Shown: in pieces, positions 18,132 through 31,600 of the stretch
Layout: every line of letters starts with the position of its first letter
How positions within the stretch are numbered: position 1 is the stretch's first letter
Source: Mycobacterium seoulense
Lineage (GTDB): Bacteria > Actinomycetota > Actinomycetes > Mycobacteriales > Mycobacteriaceae
Assembly (NCBI RefSeq): GCF_010731595.1
Contig: NZ_AP022582.1
Span: forward strand, 992,001 to 1,056,000
DNA: 64,000 nucleotides
Direction: 5' to 3'
The notes under the pieces: generated by a model
The model's input: the letters and a program-made list of their open reading frames with translations, nothing else
Databases searched by the model: none
Told to the model about the DNA's origin: nothing
Position numbers and translations under genes: made by a program

Positions 18132-21023
18132 TTACAACGGCTGCTTGAGCAACAGCGAGCGCACCAACGGGCGGGGTCCCAACGGCCGAAGTAATGAGCT
18201 GGCGGGTCGCGGACGCACCCGTTGCGGCCACCAGAACCAGCGTCCCAGCAACGCGGCGGTCGACGGCGTCATGAATGCGCGCACGACCAACGTGTCGAAC
18301 AGCAGACCCAAACCGATCGTCGTCCCCGTCTGAGCGACGCTGCGCAGGTCGCTGACCCCCATGGAAGCCATGGTGAAGGCGAACACCAGACCCGCATTCG
18401 TCACGACCTTGCCGGTACCGGCCATCGCCCGGATGATGCCGGTGTTGATACCGGCGGCCAATTCCTCTTTCATCCGGGAGACCAGCAGCAAGTTGTAGTC
18501 CGATCCCACCGCCAAGAGGACGATCACGGACGTGGACAGCACCGTCCAGTGCAGCTGTAGGCCAAGAAGATTCTGCCAGACGAGCACGGACAGCCCGTAG
18601 GACGCGCCCATTGACAGCAACACGGTGCCTACGATCACCAGCGCGGCAATAAAACTTCGCGTCATGATCAGCATGATGATGAAAATGAGGCATATTGCCG
18701 CGACTCCCGCGATCAAGAGGTCCCATTTGGAGCCGTCCACGATGTCTTTCGTGATGGCCGCGGTGCCGGTGAGGTAGATCTTGGCATCCTCCAACGGGGT
18801 TCCTTTGAGCGCCTCCTCGGCGGCCGTCTTGATGGGCTCCACGCGGGAAAGGCCTTCGGGCGTCGCGGGATCGCCCTTTTGCGAAATGAGCATACGGACG
18901 GCTTTTCCGTCCGGCGACATAAAGATTTTCTCGACCCGTTTGAACGCCTCCGAGCCGTTGATGATCCCCGGCGGCAGGTAGAAAGAATCCTCGTTTCTGG
19001 ACGCGTCGAACGCCTGTCCCATCGCGGCCGAATTATTGCCCTGCGATTCCATCTGGCCCATCACGCCGGCCATGGTGCTGTGCATCGTGAGCATCATCGT
19101 CCGCATACTCTGCATGGATTCGATCATGGGTGGCAGCAGAACGACCATTTGCGGCAGCAGCACGTCGAGTTGATCCAGGTCCGCCACCAGCTCGCGCAGC
19201 TTATCGCTGACCTCGTCAACGCCGTCGAGTCCATCGAATATGCTTCTCAGTGACCAGCAAACCGGGATATCGAAGCAGTGCCTTTCCCAGTAGAAGTAAC
19301 TGCGCAGCGGCCTGAAGAAATCTTCGAAATCAGAAATCTTGTCACGCAATTCTTCCGTGATCGCCTGCATCTCATGCGTTTTGCCGACCATGTCATGGGT
19401 GGTGGCGACAAGTTCCTTCATCAGGCCGTACATGTGCTGCATGATGGCGATCATCTTCCCGAGCTCTTCGGCCTGCTTGAGCATGTCGTCCATGCGGTCC
19501 TTCTGGAACGCCATGTTAATTTGCTGGCTCGCCTGCGACATGCTCACGATCCACGGGATTGTCGTGTGCTGCAGCGGGATCCCCTCGGGCCGAGTTACGG
19601 ACTGCACGGTGGAGATGCCTGGAACCGCCAGGACGCCCTTGGCTACTTTGTTCAAGACGATCATGTCGGCCGAATTGCGCAGATCATGATCGCTCTCCAG
19701 CAGCAGAATTTCGGGCATCATCGATCGGGATTGGGGAAAGTGCCGTTGCAGGGCCGCATTTCCCACGCTTGCGGGGATATCACTGGGGATGAATTTCTGA
19801 TCGTCATAGCTGGGGTTGTAATTGGGGAGGGTCAACAGACCGATCAGCGCGATCGCCATGGTCGTGATCAGAATCGGGGCGGGCCACCGAACGATGGCTG
19901 TGCCGATCCGCCGCCAGCGATGAGTCGTAATCCTCCGCTTCGGCTCGAACACGCCAAAACGGCCCGCAACCACAAGAAGTGCCGGCGCAAGCGTGAGCGC
20001 AACCAGAACCGCAATGATGATGCCCACGGCACACGGGATGCCCAGCGGCTGGAAGTAGGGCAGCCGGGTGAAGTTGAGGCAGAAAACCGCCCCGGCGATC
20101 GTCAACCCGGAAGCCAGCACAACCTTGGCGACCCCGCCGAATGTCGTATAGAAAGCCGTCTCCCGGTCCTCGCCGGCCTGACGCGCCTCCTGATATCGCC
20201 CGACGAAGAAAATGCCGTAGTCAGTTCCCGTCGCGATGACCGCGGCGACGAGCAAGTTCACGGCGAAGGTGGTAAGGCCGACCAACTGGAGATGGCCGAG
20301 GAACGCCACTATTCCTCGTGCCACCTGCAACTGGAGCCCGACCATCAGCAACAACAGAATCACGGTCAAAATCGACCGGTAGACCAGGAGCAACGTAATG
20401 AAGATCACCGCCAGGCTCGTGACGGTGACCAGCATGACGGTCTTTTGACCGGCGATGTTCATGTCCGCAACAGTCGGCGCGGGGCCGGTGACATATACCT
20501 TCATCCCGTTTGGCGGGGGTGTCCGCGCCACCAGCTGTCGAACCGCCGCTACCGATTCGTCCCCCGCGGCACCGCCTTGGTGCCCGGCAAGTTGTACCTG
20601 CACATACACGGCCTTTGCGTCGGCGCTCTCAGCGGCTTTCGACGTGACCGGATCGCCCCAGAAATCCTGGACGGTCTGCACATGTTTCGTATCGGCTCGC
20701 AACTCGCGGATTAGATGATCGTAGTACTTGTGCGCGTCGTCGCCCAGGGGTTGCTGACTCTCCAAGACGATCATCGCCAAAGCGCCGGAATTGGTTTCCT
20801 TGAAGTCCCCGCCCAGGTGCTCCATCGCCTTAAACGACGGCGCGGCAACGGGACTCAGTGAGACCGCGTTCTCCGCCTCGACCTGCTCCAGCGGGGGGAC
20901 GCCGATAGCCACGATGACGGCGATGCCCAACCATCCCAGGATGATGGGTATCGCGAGTCGGTGGACCATCCGCGCTACGAACGGCCTTGTCTGGCGGCCA
21001 TTTTCCATCTGCACTTCGCTCAT
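18132..21023 (-). CDS. mmpL4a: MmpL-family RND transporter, first copy (MmpL4a-like)
   Basis: The protein has 963 residues with twelve predicted membrane helices. A first helix lies near residues 22-42, and two large periplasmic domains follow helices 1 and 7. GTDY (266-269) and GSDY (840-843) are the conserved Asp-Tyr pairs of MmpL proton transfer. Its ATG overlaps the mmpS stop codon in an ATGA arrangement, so translation is coupled. The gene is closely similar to the next mmpL through the membrane blocks and diverges in the periplasmic helices. The likely role is GPL translocation across the inner membrane; export of the product of the neighbouring third NRPS is an open possibility. Confidence 0.93.
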   Translation of the reverse strand: MSEVQMENGRQTRPFVARMVHRLAIPIILGWLGIAVIVAIGVPPLEQVEAENAVSLSPVAAPSFKAMEHLGGDFKETNSGALAMIVLESQQPLGDDAHKYYDHLIRELRADTKHVQTVQDFWGDPVTSKAAESADAKAVYVQVQLAGHQGGAAGDESVAAVRQLVARTPPPNGMKVYVTGPAPTVADMNIAGQKTVMLVTVTSLAVIFITLLLVYRSILTVILLLLMVGLQLQVARGIVAFLGHLQLVGLTTFAVNLLVAAVIATGTDYGIFFVGRYQEARQAGEDRETAFYTTFGGVAKVVLASGLTIAGAVFCLNFTRLPYFQPLGIPCAVGIIIAVLVALTLAPALLVVAGRFGVFEPKRRITTHRWRRIGTAIVRWPAPILITTMAIALIGLLTLPNYNPSYDDQKFIPSDIPASVGNAALQRHFPQSRSMMPEILLLESDHDLRNSADMIVLNKVAKGVLAVPGISTVQSVTRPEGIPLQHTTIPWIVSMSQASQQINMAFQKDRMDDMLKQAEELGKMIAIMQHMYGLMKELVATTHDMVGKTHEMQAITEELRDKISDFEDFFRPLRSYFYWERHCFDIPVCWSLRSIFDGLDGVDEVSDKLRELVADLDQLDVLLPQMVVLLPPMIESMQSMRTMMLTMHSTMAGVMGQMESQGNNSAAMGQAFDASRNEDSFYLPPGIINGSEAFKRVEKIFMSPDGKAVRMLISQKGDPATPEGLSRVEPIKTAAEEALKGTPLEDAKIYLTGTAAITKDIVDGSKWDLLIAGVAAICLIFIIMLIMTRSFIAALVIVGTVLLSMGASYGLSVLVWQNLLGLQLHWTVLSTSVIVLLAVGSDYNLLLVSRMKEELAAGINTGIIRAMAGTGKVVTNAGLVFAFTMASMGVSDLRSVAQTGTTIGLGLLFDTLVVRAFMTPSTAALLGRWFWWPQRVRPRPASSLLRPLGPRPLVRSLLLKQPL

Positions 21024-21619
21024 GTGGCCGTCAGCATGCAGTAGGTGAAGGCGTTCAATTCGTGCGAAACCCTCTCGGCTTTGACGACACCGTCAACCAC
21101 GATGCGGCAGCCGAGCATGTCGCCATTGCCTTGTGCCACAACGTTTCCCAAGATCGACGGCAGCGTTGTCGAAATGTCGAAGGACCACGGCACGGGCTGC
21201 CCGTTAACGTGCACCGGGTTGCCGTCGACATCGAAATAGCTGATGTCGGCGGTCGTCCCCGGCGGGCCGAAGATCTCGTACCTGATGTGCTTCGGGTTGA
21301 AAGGTTTGGTGTCTTTGATCCGGGTATCGGCATACGACTCGCGCTTCTCGGAGCCGAAGATGCCGTGCAACCGCGCGACGGTCATTCCTCCGACGGCGAC
21401 CACGGCCGCTATGAGCAGCGGTATCCACAGCCGCTTCAGTGCGGCGATAATTCCCGTTCCGCGGGGATGGGCCCGTTGCTGCCGCCCAACCGGCCCCTGA
21501 GGTCCGGTAGGAGATTGGCGACCCATGCCCAAAAAGCCCCGTCGGCGACCAGGCAGCTGGCCACCGTCGCGGCCCTCCCTCGCGCCGCCGGGCCGGGCCC
21601 GCAAGTCGGGTTCGGTCAC
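21020..21619 (-). CDS. mmpS4: MmpS-family accessory protein (MmpS4-like)
   Basis: The protein has 199 residues. A membrane helix at about 64-83 is followed by a periplasmic domain with [22 protein letters not shown] and a C-terminal CRIVVDGVV segment. These are the conserved blocks of MmpS proteins, which partner MmpL transporters. The start is GTG 21619 with AAGGGGG four bases upstream. The result is a 60-residue Gly/Pro/Arg-rich cytoplasmic leader, longer than usual for MmpS (about 140-150 residues in total). No closer start has as good a ribosome site. It is the first gene of the minus-strand array and is divergent from mbtH. Confidence 0.92.
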   Translation of the reverse strand: MTEPDLRARPGGAREGRDGGQLPGRRRGFLGMGRQSPTGPQGPVGRQQRAHPRGTGIIAALKRLWIPLLIAAVVAVGGMTVARLHGIFGSEKRESYADTRIKDTKPFNPKHIRYEIFGPPGTTADISYFDVDGNPVHVNGQPVPWSFDISTTLPSILGNVVAQGNGDMLGCRIVVDGVVKAERVSHELNAFTYCMLTAT

Positions 21620-22413
21620 CGCACCCCCTTCTGCCCGTTTGCACGTCTCTTGTTATTCCGCCGGCCCGGCCAACCCGTTACACGTCGGACGCGATACGCC
21701 GGGTGTGGGCACTTCGAATGCGGTGTACGTCGCAGACTAGTCGTGCTTCGGCACCTCATACGAGCCCCGCCCCCGGGGAGCGCGACCAGGTCTCCATGAG
21801 TAAACCACGCCAATCGTCTCCGTATCAGCCCTTCTCCGACGAGATACGGGATCGTAATGCATACCGCATGCGTAACGGCACTTTATTGAATCGCCCGCCC
21901 GGATGGTTCACCCGGTTGTCACCGGGCGGTCCACTCGGTCCGGAATGGCATCCTCCCACCCGAGGTCGGCCCGGCGGCCGAGGCTTGCTGAGTGATCAAC
22001 AGCCCCGGCCAGCTAACGACGATCACCGCCCGTAGTCAATGGGTTTGCGATGGCATTTCAATGGTGGCGCGATGATGCCAAGCTCCGCCGCCGCCCCCCT
22101 CGGCCGTCCGTCGCCTCGCGGCGATTTTCGCGGCGGCTCCAGGGCCGGTATCCTATGTAGCGACAACCACCCAAAATTTCATCGTCCTTGAAGGTCGACC
22201 GCGCCCAATCGCGAACCGCACCGGTGAGCCATTGCTACCGGTCACAGCCGCCAACGGCGGCGGCTGCGCAGCCTCGAACCAGCCCAATCTTTAGGCGGCG
22301 TTAAGAGCCTGACAGGTCACACCCGAAACTTTGCCCAAACCACGGACGCACGCTGGTGCCTCCAGTAGGGTTTGGGACGGTTCCACTCGTGTCAACTAGC
22401 AGCTTGGAGAACT
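21620..22413. promoter_or_regulatory. 794-bp divergent control region between mmpS and mbtH-mps1
   Basis: This is the largest gap before the NRPS genes. It must hold promoters for both the export/tailoring array and the NRPS operon. A 79-codon frame (21796-22035) is the only coding candidate in it. I could not identify a sure promoter or operator by eye. TAGGGT at 22364-22369 could be a -10 element for mbtH, but this is weak. Confidence 0.5.
21796..22035 (+). CDS. Small Pro/Gly/Arg-rich ORF, doubtful
   Basis: ATG 21796 opens a 79-codon frame rich in Pro, Gly and Arg, with no domain I recognise. Codon use is mixed and lacks the strong third-position GC bias of the neighbours, and no clear ribosome site precedes it. 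It could be a small secreted or regulatory peptide, or simply an open frame in a control region. I do not assign a function. Confidence 0.15.
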   Translation: MSKPRQSSPYQPFSDEIRDRNAYRMRNGTLLNRPPGWFTRLSPGGPLGPEWHPPTRGRPGGRGLLSDQQPRPANDDHRP

Positions 22414-22644
22414 GTGAGCATCAACCCATTCGACGACGACAACGGCAGCTTTTTCGTCTTGGTGAACGACGAGGAGCAACACAGCCTGTGGCCGGCCTTC
22501 GCCGATGTTCCAGCGGGCTGGCGAGTGGTCTACGGCGAAACCGACCGCGCTGCGTGCTTGGAGTACATCGAACAGAATTGGCCTGACATTCGGCCAAAGA
22601 GTCTGCGCGACAAGCTCGCAACGGGCCGGGGTTTTGACCAGTAA
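22414..22644 (+). CDS. mbtH: MbtH-like NRPS accessory protein
   Basis: The protein has 76 residues from GTG 22414. It starts with [10 protein letters not shown], continues with [12 protein letters not shown] and ADVPAGW, and ends with a [17 protein letters not shown] block. These are the invariant MbtH family features, including the Trp residues that contact the A domain. MbtH proteins bind NRPS adenylation domains and are needed for their folding or activity. GGAGA stands three bases before the start. Mps1 begins 40 bp after its stop, so the two are co-transcribed. It is probably the only functional MbtH in the window, since the copy at 40786 is decayed. Confidence 0.95.
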   Translation: MSINPFDDDNGSFFVLVNDEEQHSLWPAFADVPAGWRVVYGETDRAACLEYIEQNWPDIRPKSLRDKLATGRGFDQ

Positions 22645-22672
22645 AGAGTCGGGGTATGGGGCGGGTGGAGGT

Positions 22673-22681
22673 TTGGGGGAG
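22673..22681 (+). promoter_or_regulatory. Ribosome binding site of mps1
   Basis: A G-rich TTGGGGGAG stretch ends three bases before ATG 22685. It supports this start over upstream in-frame codons that would overlap mbtH. Confidence 0.5.
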
Positions 22682-22684
22682 TCG

Positions 22685-25600
22685 ATGGGAGATGGTGCGC
22701 ACCCGCTTCCGCTGACGCGCGGGCAGCTTGACATCTGGCTTTCGCAGGAAACGGGCTACGTCGGTACGGAGTGGCAGCTCGGGCTTTTGATCAGGATCGA
22801 GGGTCCGGTTGACCGCGATGCCCTCGGGCGGGCCCTCACCCAGACCGTCGCGGAGGCCGAGGCCGGCCGGGTGTCGTTCTTCGAGGTCGACGGCCAGGTG
22901 GTGCAGAAGCCGATCGACTACCCGGACGTCGAGCTCGCCTTCCACGACCTGACGTCCCTGCCCGACCCCGTGCAGGAAGCCCGCGCGATGGCGTCGTCGA
23001 TCCAGCGGACGCCCATGGACTTGAACGGGCAGCTGTTCCAATTCGTGTTATTCCAAACGGGGGTTGACGAGTTTTATTTGTTCGGTTGCTGCCACCACAT
23101 AGCAATCGACGGATTGGGTATGGCGCTGGTGGCCCGTCGCGTTGCCACAATTTATTCGGCCATGATGGCCGGAAAGCCCATTCCCGATGCGTATTTCGGC
23201 TCGGCGCAGGATTTGGTCGACCTGGAGTCAGGATACGAGGCGTCCTCCGACTACCAGGAAGACAAGGCGTACTGGAGCAACAACCTCCCACCGGAGACCG
23301 CATGGGTTGACCGGCCGGCCGACCGCGCGAGCGGCAAAGACCACTACTCGCCGTCCGCGTCCGTCCAGTTGGACCCGTCCGTCACCACCCGGATCAAGGA
23401 GCTGTCCAAGAGACTGGGTATCCGCCGGTTCTCCGTCACCACCGCGGCGTGCGCGCTGCTGGTGCGCGCCTGGTCCGGGACCGGCTCCGAGGTGGCGCTC
23501 GACTTCCCGGTGAGCCGGCGTGTGCGGCAGGAGTCGAAGACGATTCCCGGGATGTTCGCCGGGGTGGTGCCGCTGGTGCTGAACACCTCGCCCACGGCCA
23601 CGGTTGCCGACTTCTGCAAACACGTCGACATAAAAATCAGGGAGCTGCTGCACCATCAGCGGTTCCCCGTGCACACCCTGGAGAGCGACGGCCTGAGGCA
23701 GGCGGCGAGCCGGGTCGGCATCAACTTCCTCCCGATGCGGCTCACCCTGGACCTCGCCGGTTCTCCGGCGACGGCGACATACACCAACCACGGGCCCGTG
23801 GGCCACTTCAGCCTGTTCTTCCTCGGCGCCGGCGACCAACTCTTCCTGAGCACCGCGGGACCGGGGCAGCCGTTCGCGGACTTCGGCGTGGCCGATCTGG
23901 CTGCCCGCATGCAGCAGGTGCTCGAAGAGATGACCGCCGACCCCGAGCGGTGGCTGTCCTCGATCGACCTGCTGGCCGCCGGCGAGCCGGCGCAGATCGA
24001 CGAATGGAGCAACCGGGCGGCGTTGACCGAGCCGGTGCCCGCCCCGGTGTCGATCCCGGTGGCGTTCGCCGAACACGTGCAGCGCTCGCCCGACGGACTC
24101 GCGGTGACCTGCTCCGCCAAGTCGCTGACGTACGCCGAACTCGACGAGGCCTCCAACCGGCTGGCCCACCTGCTGGCGGATCACGGCGTCGGCCCGGGTG
24201 GATGCGTCGCGGTCATGTTCCCCCGCTGCTCCGACGCGATCGTGGCCATGCTGGCGGTGCTCAAGACCGGGGCGGCCTACGTGCCCATCGACCCCGCGCA
24301 CTCCGCGGCCCGCATGGAGTTCGTGCTCTCCGACGCGGCGCCGAGCGCGGTCATCACCACGGCCGACCTGCGTTCGCGGCTGGACGGGCACGACCTGCTC
24401 GTCGTCGACGTCCACGACCCGGACGTCGACGCCCAGCCCAGCACGCCGCTCCCCGCGCCGGCCGCGGAGAACATCGCCTACATCATCTACACCTCCGGAA
24501 CCACCGGAACCCCCAAAGGCGTTGCGATTCCTCATCTCAACGTCACGTGGCTGATCGAATCGCTCGACGCCGGCCTGCCCAAGGGGCAGGTGTGGACGCA
24601 ATGCCACTCCTCGGCCTTCGACTTCTCGGTTTGGGAGATCTTCGGCGCCCTGCTGCGCGGCAGGCGCCTGCTGGTGGTGCCCGAGTCGGTGGCGAGCTCC
24701 CCGGAAGACCTGCACGACCTGCTGGTCGCGGAGAAGGTCAGCGTGCTCACCCAGACCCCGTCCTCGGTCGCGATGTTGCCCGCCGAGGGTCTCGAGTCCA
24801 CCGCGCTGGTCGTGGCCGGCGAAGCCTGCCCGACCGACGTGGTGGATCGGTGGGCGGCGCCCGGCCGCGTGATGCTCGACGCGTACGGCCCGACGGAGAC
24901 CACGGTGTGCGCGTCCATCAGCAAGCCGCTGACCCCGGGGTCGGCCGTGGTGCCGATCGGGTCACCGATAGCCGGCGCGGCGATGTTCGTGCTCGACAAG
25001 TGGTTGCAGCCGGTGCCCGCAGGCGTGGTCGGTGAGCTGTATCTGGCCGGCCGCGGCGTCGGGATCGGATACGTGCGCCGCGCCGGCCTGACGGCCTCCA
25101 GGTTCGTCGCCAACCCCTTCGGCGGTCCGGGCGCGCGGATGTACCGCACCGGCGACCTGGTCTGCTGGGGCGAAGACGGTCAGCTGCAATACTTCGGCCG
25201 CTCCGACGAGCAGGTGAAGATCCGCGGCTACCGCATCGAACTCGGTGAAATCCAATCGGTGCTCAAGGGCCTCGACGGGGTGGACCAGGCCGCCGTCGTC
25301 GCCCGCGAGGACCGGCCCGGCGACAAGCGCCTGGTCGGCTACATCACCGGCACGGCCGACCCGGCAGCGATCCGCGCCGCGCTGGCCGACCGCCTGCCGC
25401 CGTACATGGTGCCGGCTGCGGTGGTGGTGCTGGAGGCCCTGCCGCTGACCGGCAACGGCAAGCTCGACAAGCGCGCCCTGCCGGCGCCCGAATACGCCAC
25501 CGCCGAATACCGCGCCCCGGCCGACCCCGTCGAGGAGGTCCTGGCCGACATCTATGCCCAGGTGCTAGGGCTGGAGCGGGTCGGAGTCGACGCTTCGTTC

Positions 25601-28600
25601 TTCGACCTCGGCGGCGACAGCATTCTGTCCATGCAGGTGGTGGCCCGGGCCCGCGCGGCCGGCATCCTGTTCCGGCCCCGCGATGTGTTCGTCGAGCAGT
25701 CGGTGTCCCGGCTGGCCCGGGTGGCCGAGGTGGCCGTCGACGGCGCGGGCGGTGCGGCCGACGACGGCGTCGGGCCGGTGGTCGCCACCCCGATCATGCG
25801 GTGGCTGCACACCATCGAGGGCCCGATCGAGCAGTTCAACCAGACCATGGTGGTGCAGGCGCCGGCGGGCGCGACCGAGGCCGACGTGGTGGCGGTGCTG
25901 CAGGCGCTGCTGGATCGCCATGCCGCGCTGCGGCTGCGCGCCGACGACGACGGCGCGGGCGGCTGGTCCCTGCAGGTACCCGAGGTCGATGCGGTGGACG
26001 CGCGCGGCTGCGTGCACGCCGTCGAGACGTTGTCCGACGAGGCGTTGGCGGAGGCGCGGTCGCGGTTGAACCCGGCCGCCGGGCTGATGGTCAGCGCGGC
26101 GTGGGCGGAGCCCACAGCTCAGCTGGCGTTGATCATCCACCACCTGGCCGTCGACGGGGTGTCGTGGCGAATCCTGTTGGAAGACTTCAACATTGCCTGG
26201 GCCCAGCATCACAACGGGCAGCCCATCTCCTTGATGGCGCCCGGCACGTCGTTCGCCCGGTGGTCGTCGCTGCTCGAGGAATACGCCCACCGGTCCGACG
26301 TGGTGGCCCAGGCCGACGAGTGGCGGCAGGTGGCGGCCACCCCGGCCGCGTTGCCGGCGGTGCAACCCGACGCCGACACCTATGTGAATGCCGGTCAGCT
26401 GTCGGCCTCGCTGGACGTCGAGACGACTCGGTTGCTGCTCGGTGAGGTGCCCGCCGCGTTCCACGCGGGCGTCGGCGACATCTTGCTGATCGCCTTCGGG
26501 CTGGCGTTCGCGGAATTCCTCGGCACCGGTGCGGCGCCGATCGCCATCGACGTCGAAGGGCACGGGCGGCAGGAAGAACTGGCTCCCCGGGTCGACCTGT
26601 CGCGCACCGTGGGCTGGTTCACCACCAAGTACCCGGTCGCACTCAATGGCGGCCGGCTGAACTGGTCGCAGGTGGTGGCCGGCGAGGCCGCGCTGGGGCC
26701 GGTGATCAAGGCCGCCAAGGAACAGCTGCGCGCCCTGCCCGACGGCCTGACCTACGGGCTGCTGCGCTACCTCAACGCCGACGTGGACCTCGACGGGCCG
26801 GACCCGGTGATCGGGTTCAACTACCTGGGGCGGCTCGGCGCGGGCGCCGACCTCTCCGACGACCTGTGGCGGGTCAGCCCCGACAGCCTGGCCGTGGCGG
26901 CCGTGGCCACCGCGGTGCCCATGCCGCTGGCCCACACGGTGGAGCTCAACGCCGGCACCATGGACACCGAGGCCGGCCCGCACCTGCAGGCCAACTGGAG
27001 TTGGGCGCCTTCGGCGCTCGACGAGGAGCGCGTTAACCGGTTGAGCCGGTTGTGGTTTGAGGCGCTGGCCGGGATCTGCGCCCACGTCCGGGCCGGCGGC
27101 GGCGGGTTGACCCCGTCGGACATCGCTCCCGCCCACCTCAGCCAGCAGCAACTCGACGCCCTCTGCCGGCAGGGCGGTGTCGCCGACGTGCTGCCGCTGA
27201 CCCCGGTGCAGCAGGGGCTGCTGTTCCACACCGCCTTCGCGCAGGACACCGACGACCTGTACGCGGTCCAGCTGGGCATCACGATCAGCGGTGCCCTCGA
27301 CGCGGCGCGGCTGCGCGAGGCGGTCCACACCGCCGTCAAGCGGCACCCCAACCTGGTCGCCCGGTTCACCGAGGACTTCGGCGAGCCCGTGCAGGTCATC
27401 CCGGCCGATCCCCAGATGGTGTGGCGGTATGTCGACCTCGACGACGGCAACGTCGACGAGCAGGTCGAGCGGCTGTGCGCCGACGAGCGCGCCGCGGTGT
27501 GCGACCTGGCCGATCAGCCGTCGTTCCGGGCCGCTCTGTTCCGCACGGCGCCCGACCGGCACCGGTTCGTGCTGACCATCCACCACATCGTGGTGGACGG
27601 CTGGTCGCTGCCCGTCCTGCTGCAGGAGGTCTTCGCCAGCTACTACGGGGAGCGGCTACCGGCCGCCCCGTCGTACCGCAGCTTCGTCACCTGGCTGACC
27701 CGTCAGGACCGCGCCGACGCGCAGGAGGCCTGGGCCCAGGCGCTGGCCGGTTTCGAGACCCCCACCCTGGTGGGTCCGCCCGGACAGATCGGCCGTCGGG
27801 GCGTTGCCGCCTTCCACGTGCCCGCCGAGACCACCAAGGCGCTGGGCGAGCTGGCCCGTTCGTGCCGCACCACCATCAGCACCGTGCTGCAGGGCGCGTG
27901 GACGCAGCTGCTGACCTGGATGACCGGCCAGCATGACGTGGCCTTCGGCACCGCGGTCTCCGGGCGGCCCACCGAATTGGCCGGCGCGGACGCGATGGTC
28001 GGCCTGCTGATCAACACCGTGCCGGTGCGGGCGCGGACCGGCGCGACCACCACCGTCGCCGACCTGCTTGAGCAACTGCAACGCCTGCACAACGACACCG
28101 TCGACTACGAGCACCTCGCGCTGCCCGAGATCCACCGCGTCTCCGGTCACGACCAGCTGTTCGACACCCTCTTCCTTTATGAAAACTACCCGATCGACGC
28201 GGGCGCGCTGCTGGGCGTCCACGAGTTGGCCGTCACCGACTTCAGCAGCCGGGAATACAACCACTACCCGCTGTCCGTGGTGGCCTCGCCGGGTCACGAA
28301 CTGAGCCTTCGCGTCGAATTCGACACCGAGGTGTTCAACCCCGCCGCCATCGACACGCTGATCGAGCGGTTGCAGCAGGTGATGGTGGCCATGACCGCCG
28401 ATCCCTCGCGGCGCCTGTCCTCGATCGACCTGCTCGACGCCGCCGAGCACCACCGGCTCGACGACTGGGGCAACCGGGCGGTGCTGGCCGAGCCGGCGCC
28501 CAAGCTCCTGTCCATTTCGGAGCTGTTCGCCGCGCAGGCGTCCCGCGCGCCGGAGGCCGTGGCCATCACCGACGGCGACCGGTCGTGGACCTACGGCGAG

Positions 28601-31600
28601 GTCGAGGAATCCGCCAACCGGTTGGCGCACCTGCTGGTGAGCCGCGGCGCCGGGCCGGGGGAGCGGGTCGCGGTGCTGTTCCCGCGCACCGCCGAGGCCG
28701 TCGTGGCGATCCTGGCGGTGCTCAAGACCGGGGCGGCCTACCTGCCGGTCGACCCGACGGTGCCCGCGGCGCGCATGGAGTTCGTGCTCGGCGACGCCGC
28801 CCCGATCGCCGCGGTCACCACCGCGGACGTGCGGTCGCGGCTGGACGGGTCGAACGTGGACATCATCGACTTCGACGACCCCGCCGTCGCGAGCCAGCCG
28901 ACCGACGGGCTGCCCGCGCAGTCGCCGGAGGACATCGCCTACATCATCTATACGTCCGGGACCACCGGCACCCCCAAGGGTGTGGCGGTGCCGCACCGCA
29001 ACGTCATCCAGCTGCTGGAGTCCCTGGACGCCCAGTTGGCGCTGGGGCAGGTGTGGACGCAGTGCCACTCGCTGGCCTTCGACTTCTCGGTCTGGGAGAT
29101 CTTCGGGTCGCTGTTGTACGGCGGCCGGCTGGTGATCGTGCCCGACGCGGTGGTCCGCTCGCCGGAAGAGCTGCACGCCATGCTGGTCCGCGAACAGGTC
29201 AGCGTGCTGAGCCAGACCCCGTCGGCGTTCTACGCGCTGCAGACCGCGGATTCCCTGGCGCCCGAGCTGGGGCAGCAGCTGAAGCTGCAGACGGTGGTGT
29301 TCGGTGGCGAGGCGCTCGAGCCGCGCAAGCTGGGCAAGTGGATGCACCACCACCCCGGGCTGCCGCGACTGATCAATATGTACGGCATCACCGAAACCAC
29401 GGTGCACGCCTCGTTCCGGGAGATCGTCGACGGCGACGTCGACAGCAATGCCAGCCCCATCGGCGTGCCGCTGGCGCATCTGGGCTTCTTCGTGCTGGAC
29501 GGCTGGCTGCGGCCGGTGCCCGAGGGCGTCGTCGGTGAGTTGTATGTGGCCGGCCGAGGGCTCGCGTACGGATACGTGGGCCGGTCGGGGCTGTGCGCGA
29601 CGCGGTTCGTGGCGTGCCCGTTCGGCGCGCCCGGCGCGCGCATGTATCGCACCGGGGACCTGGTGCGCTGGGGTGCCGACGGCCAGCTGCAGTACATGGG
29701 ACGGGCCGACGAGCAGGTCAAGATCCGCGGTTACCGCATCGAGCTCGGCGAGGTGCATGCGGCCCTGGTCGCGCTGGACGGGGTCAACGAGGCGGCGGTG
29801 ATCGCCCGCGAGGATCGTCCGGGCGACAAGCGGCTGGTGGGCTACGTGACGGGCACCGCCGACCCGGCCGAGATCCGCAACCGGCTCGGCGAGCGGCTGC
29901 CGACCTACATGGTGCCCACCGCCGTGGTGGTGCTCGAGGCGCTGCCGCTGACGGTCAACGGCAAACTCGACACCCGCGCGCTGCCCGCACCGGAATACTC
30001 CGATGCCGGCCACTACCGCGCCCCGAGCACGGCCATCGAGGAGATCCTGGCCGGCATCTATGCCCAGGTGTTGGGGGTCGAGCGCGTCGGCGTCGACGAT
30101 TCGTTCTTCGACCTCGGCGGGGACAGCATCCTGTCGATGCAGGTCGTCGCCCGCGCCCGGGCGGCCGGTGTGGTCTGCCGGCCGCGCGACATCTTCGTCG
30201 AGCAGACGGTGGCCCGGCTGGCCCGGGTGGCCGGACTGGCCACCGACGACGACGTGGTCGACGAGGGCATCGGCCCGGTCGTCGCGACCCCGATCATGCG
30301 CTGGCTGCAAAGCGTCGACGGTCCGATCGAGCAGTTCAACCAGACCATGGTGGTGCAGGCCCCGGCCGGGGTGAGCGAGGCCGACGTGGTGCTGGTGCTG
30401 CAGGCTTTGCTGGACCGGCACGCCATGCTGCGCCTGCACGTCGACGACGATGGCGCGGGGGACTGGTCGCTGCGGGTACCCGAGGCCGGCGCGGTAAATG
30501 CCGCGGGGTGCGTGCACACCGTCGAGGCGCTGTCCGACGCGGCGCTGGCAACGGCGCGCTCGCAGCTGAACCCGGCCAGCGGCGCCATGCTGAGGGCGGT
30601 GTGGGCGCCCTCCACGGGCCAGCTGGCGTTGGTCATTCATCACCTGGCCGTCGACGGGGTGTCGTGGCGAATCCTGTTGGAAGACTTGAACATTGCCTGG
30701 GCCCAGCACCACAGCGGGCAGCCGGTGGCGTTGCCGGTGGGCGGCATGTCGTTCGCCCGGTGGTCGTCGCTGTTGGCAGAGCACGCGCGCCGGCCAGAGG
30801 TCGTCGAGACGGCCGAGGCGTGGCGCCAGATCGCGTCGACGCCGGCGCCGCTGCCGGCGGTGGCGCCCGACATCGACACCTACGTCAGCGCGGGACAGCT
30901 GTCGGTGTCGCTCGACGCCGACACCACTCGGTTGTTGCTGGGCGAGGTGCCCGCGGCGTTCCACGCCGGGGTGCAGGACATCCTGTTGATCGCGTTCGGG
31001 TTGGCGTGGGCGCAGTTCGTGGGCACCGGCGCGCCGATCGGTATCGACGTCGAGGGCCACGGCCGCCACGAGGAACTGGGCCCGAACGTGGACCTGTCCC
31101 GCACGGTGGGGTGGTTCACCACCAAGTACCCGGTCGCACTGAAGGTCGGCGGGCTGTCCTGGGGACAGGTCGTCGCCGGTGAGGCGGAGCTGGGGGCGCT
31201 GGTCAAGGACGCCAAGGAGCAGCTGCGCGCCCTGCCGGACGCGCTGAGCTACGGGCTGCTGCGCTACCTGAATCCCGACGTCGACATGGAGGGCACGGAC
31301 CCGGTGATCGGGTTCAACTACCTCGGCCGGCTGGGCGGGGCCGCCGAGCTCTCCAGCGACTTCTGGCGACTCGACCAGGACAGCCTGGCGTCGGCCGGCG
31401 CCGCGACGGCGGTGCCCATGCCGTTGCCGCACACGGTCGAGCTCAACGCCGGCACCCTGGACACCGCCGCCGGCCCGCTGCTGCAGGCCAACTGGACCTG
31501 GGCGCGCTCGGCGCTCGACGAGGTCCAGGTCGGCCGCCTGAGCGAGTTGTGGTTCGACGCCCTGAGCGGCATCTGCAGCCACGTCCGCAGCGGTGGTGGC

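Noticed and set aside
22505..22684. An upstream start of mps1 inside mbtH
   Set aside because: It would overlap mbtH by 140 bases in another frame. The condensation domain begins right after ATG 22685, which has a ribosome site.
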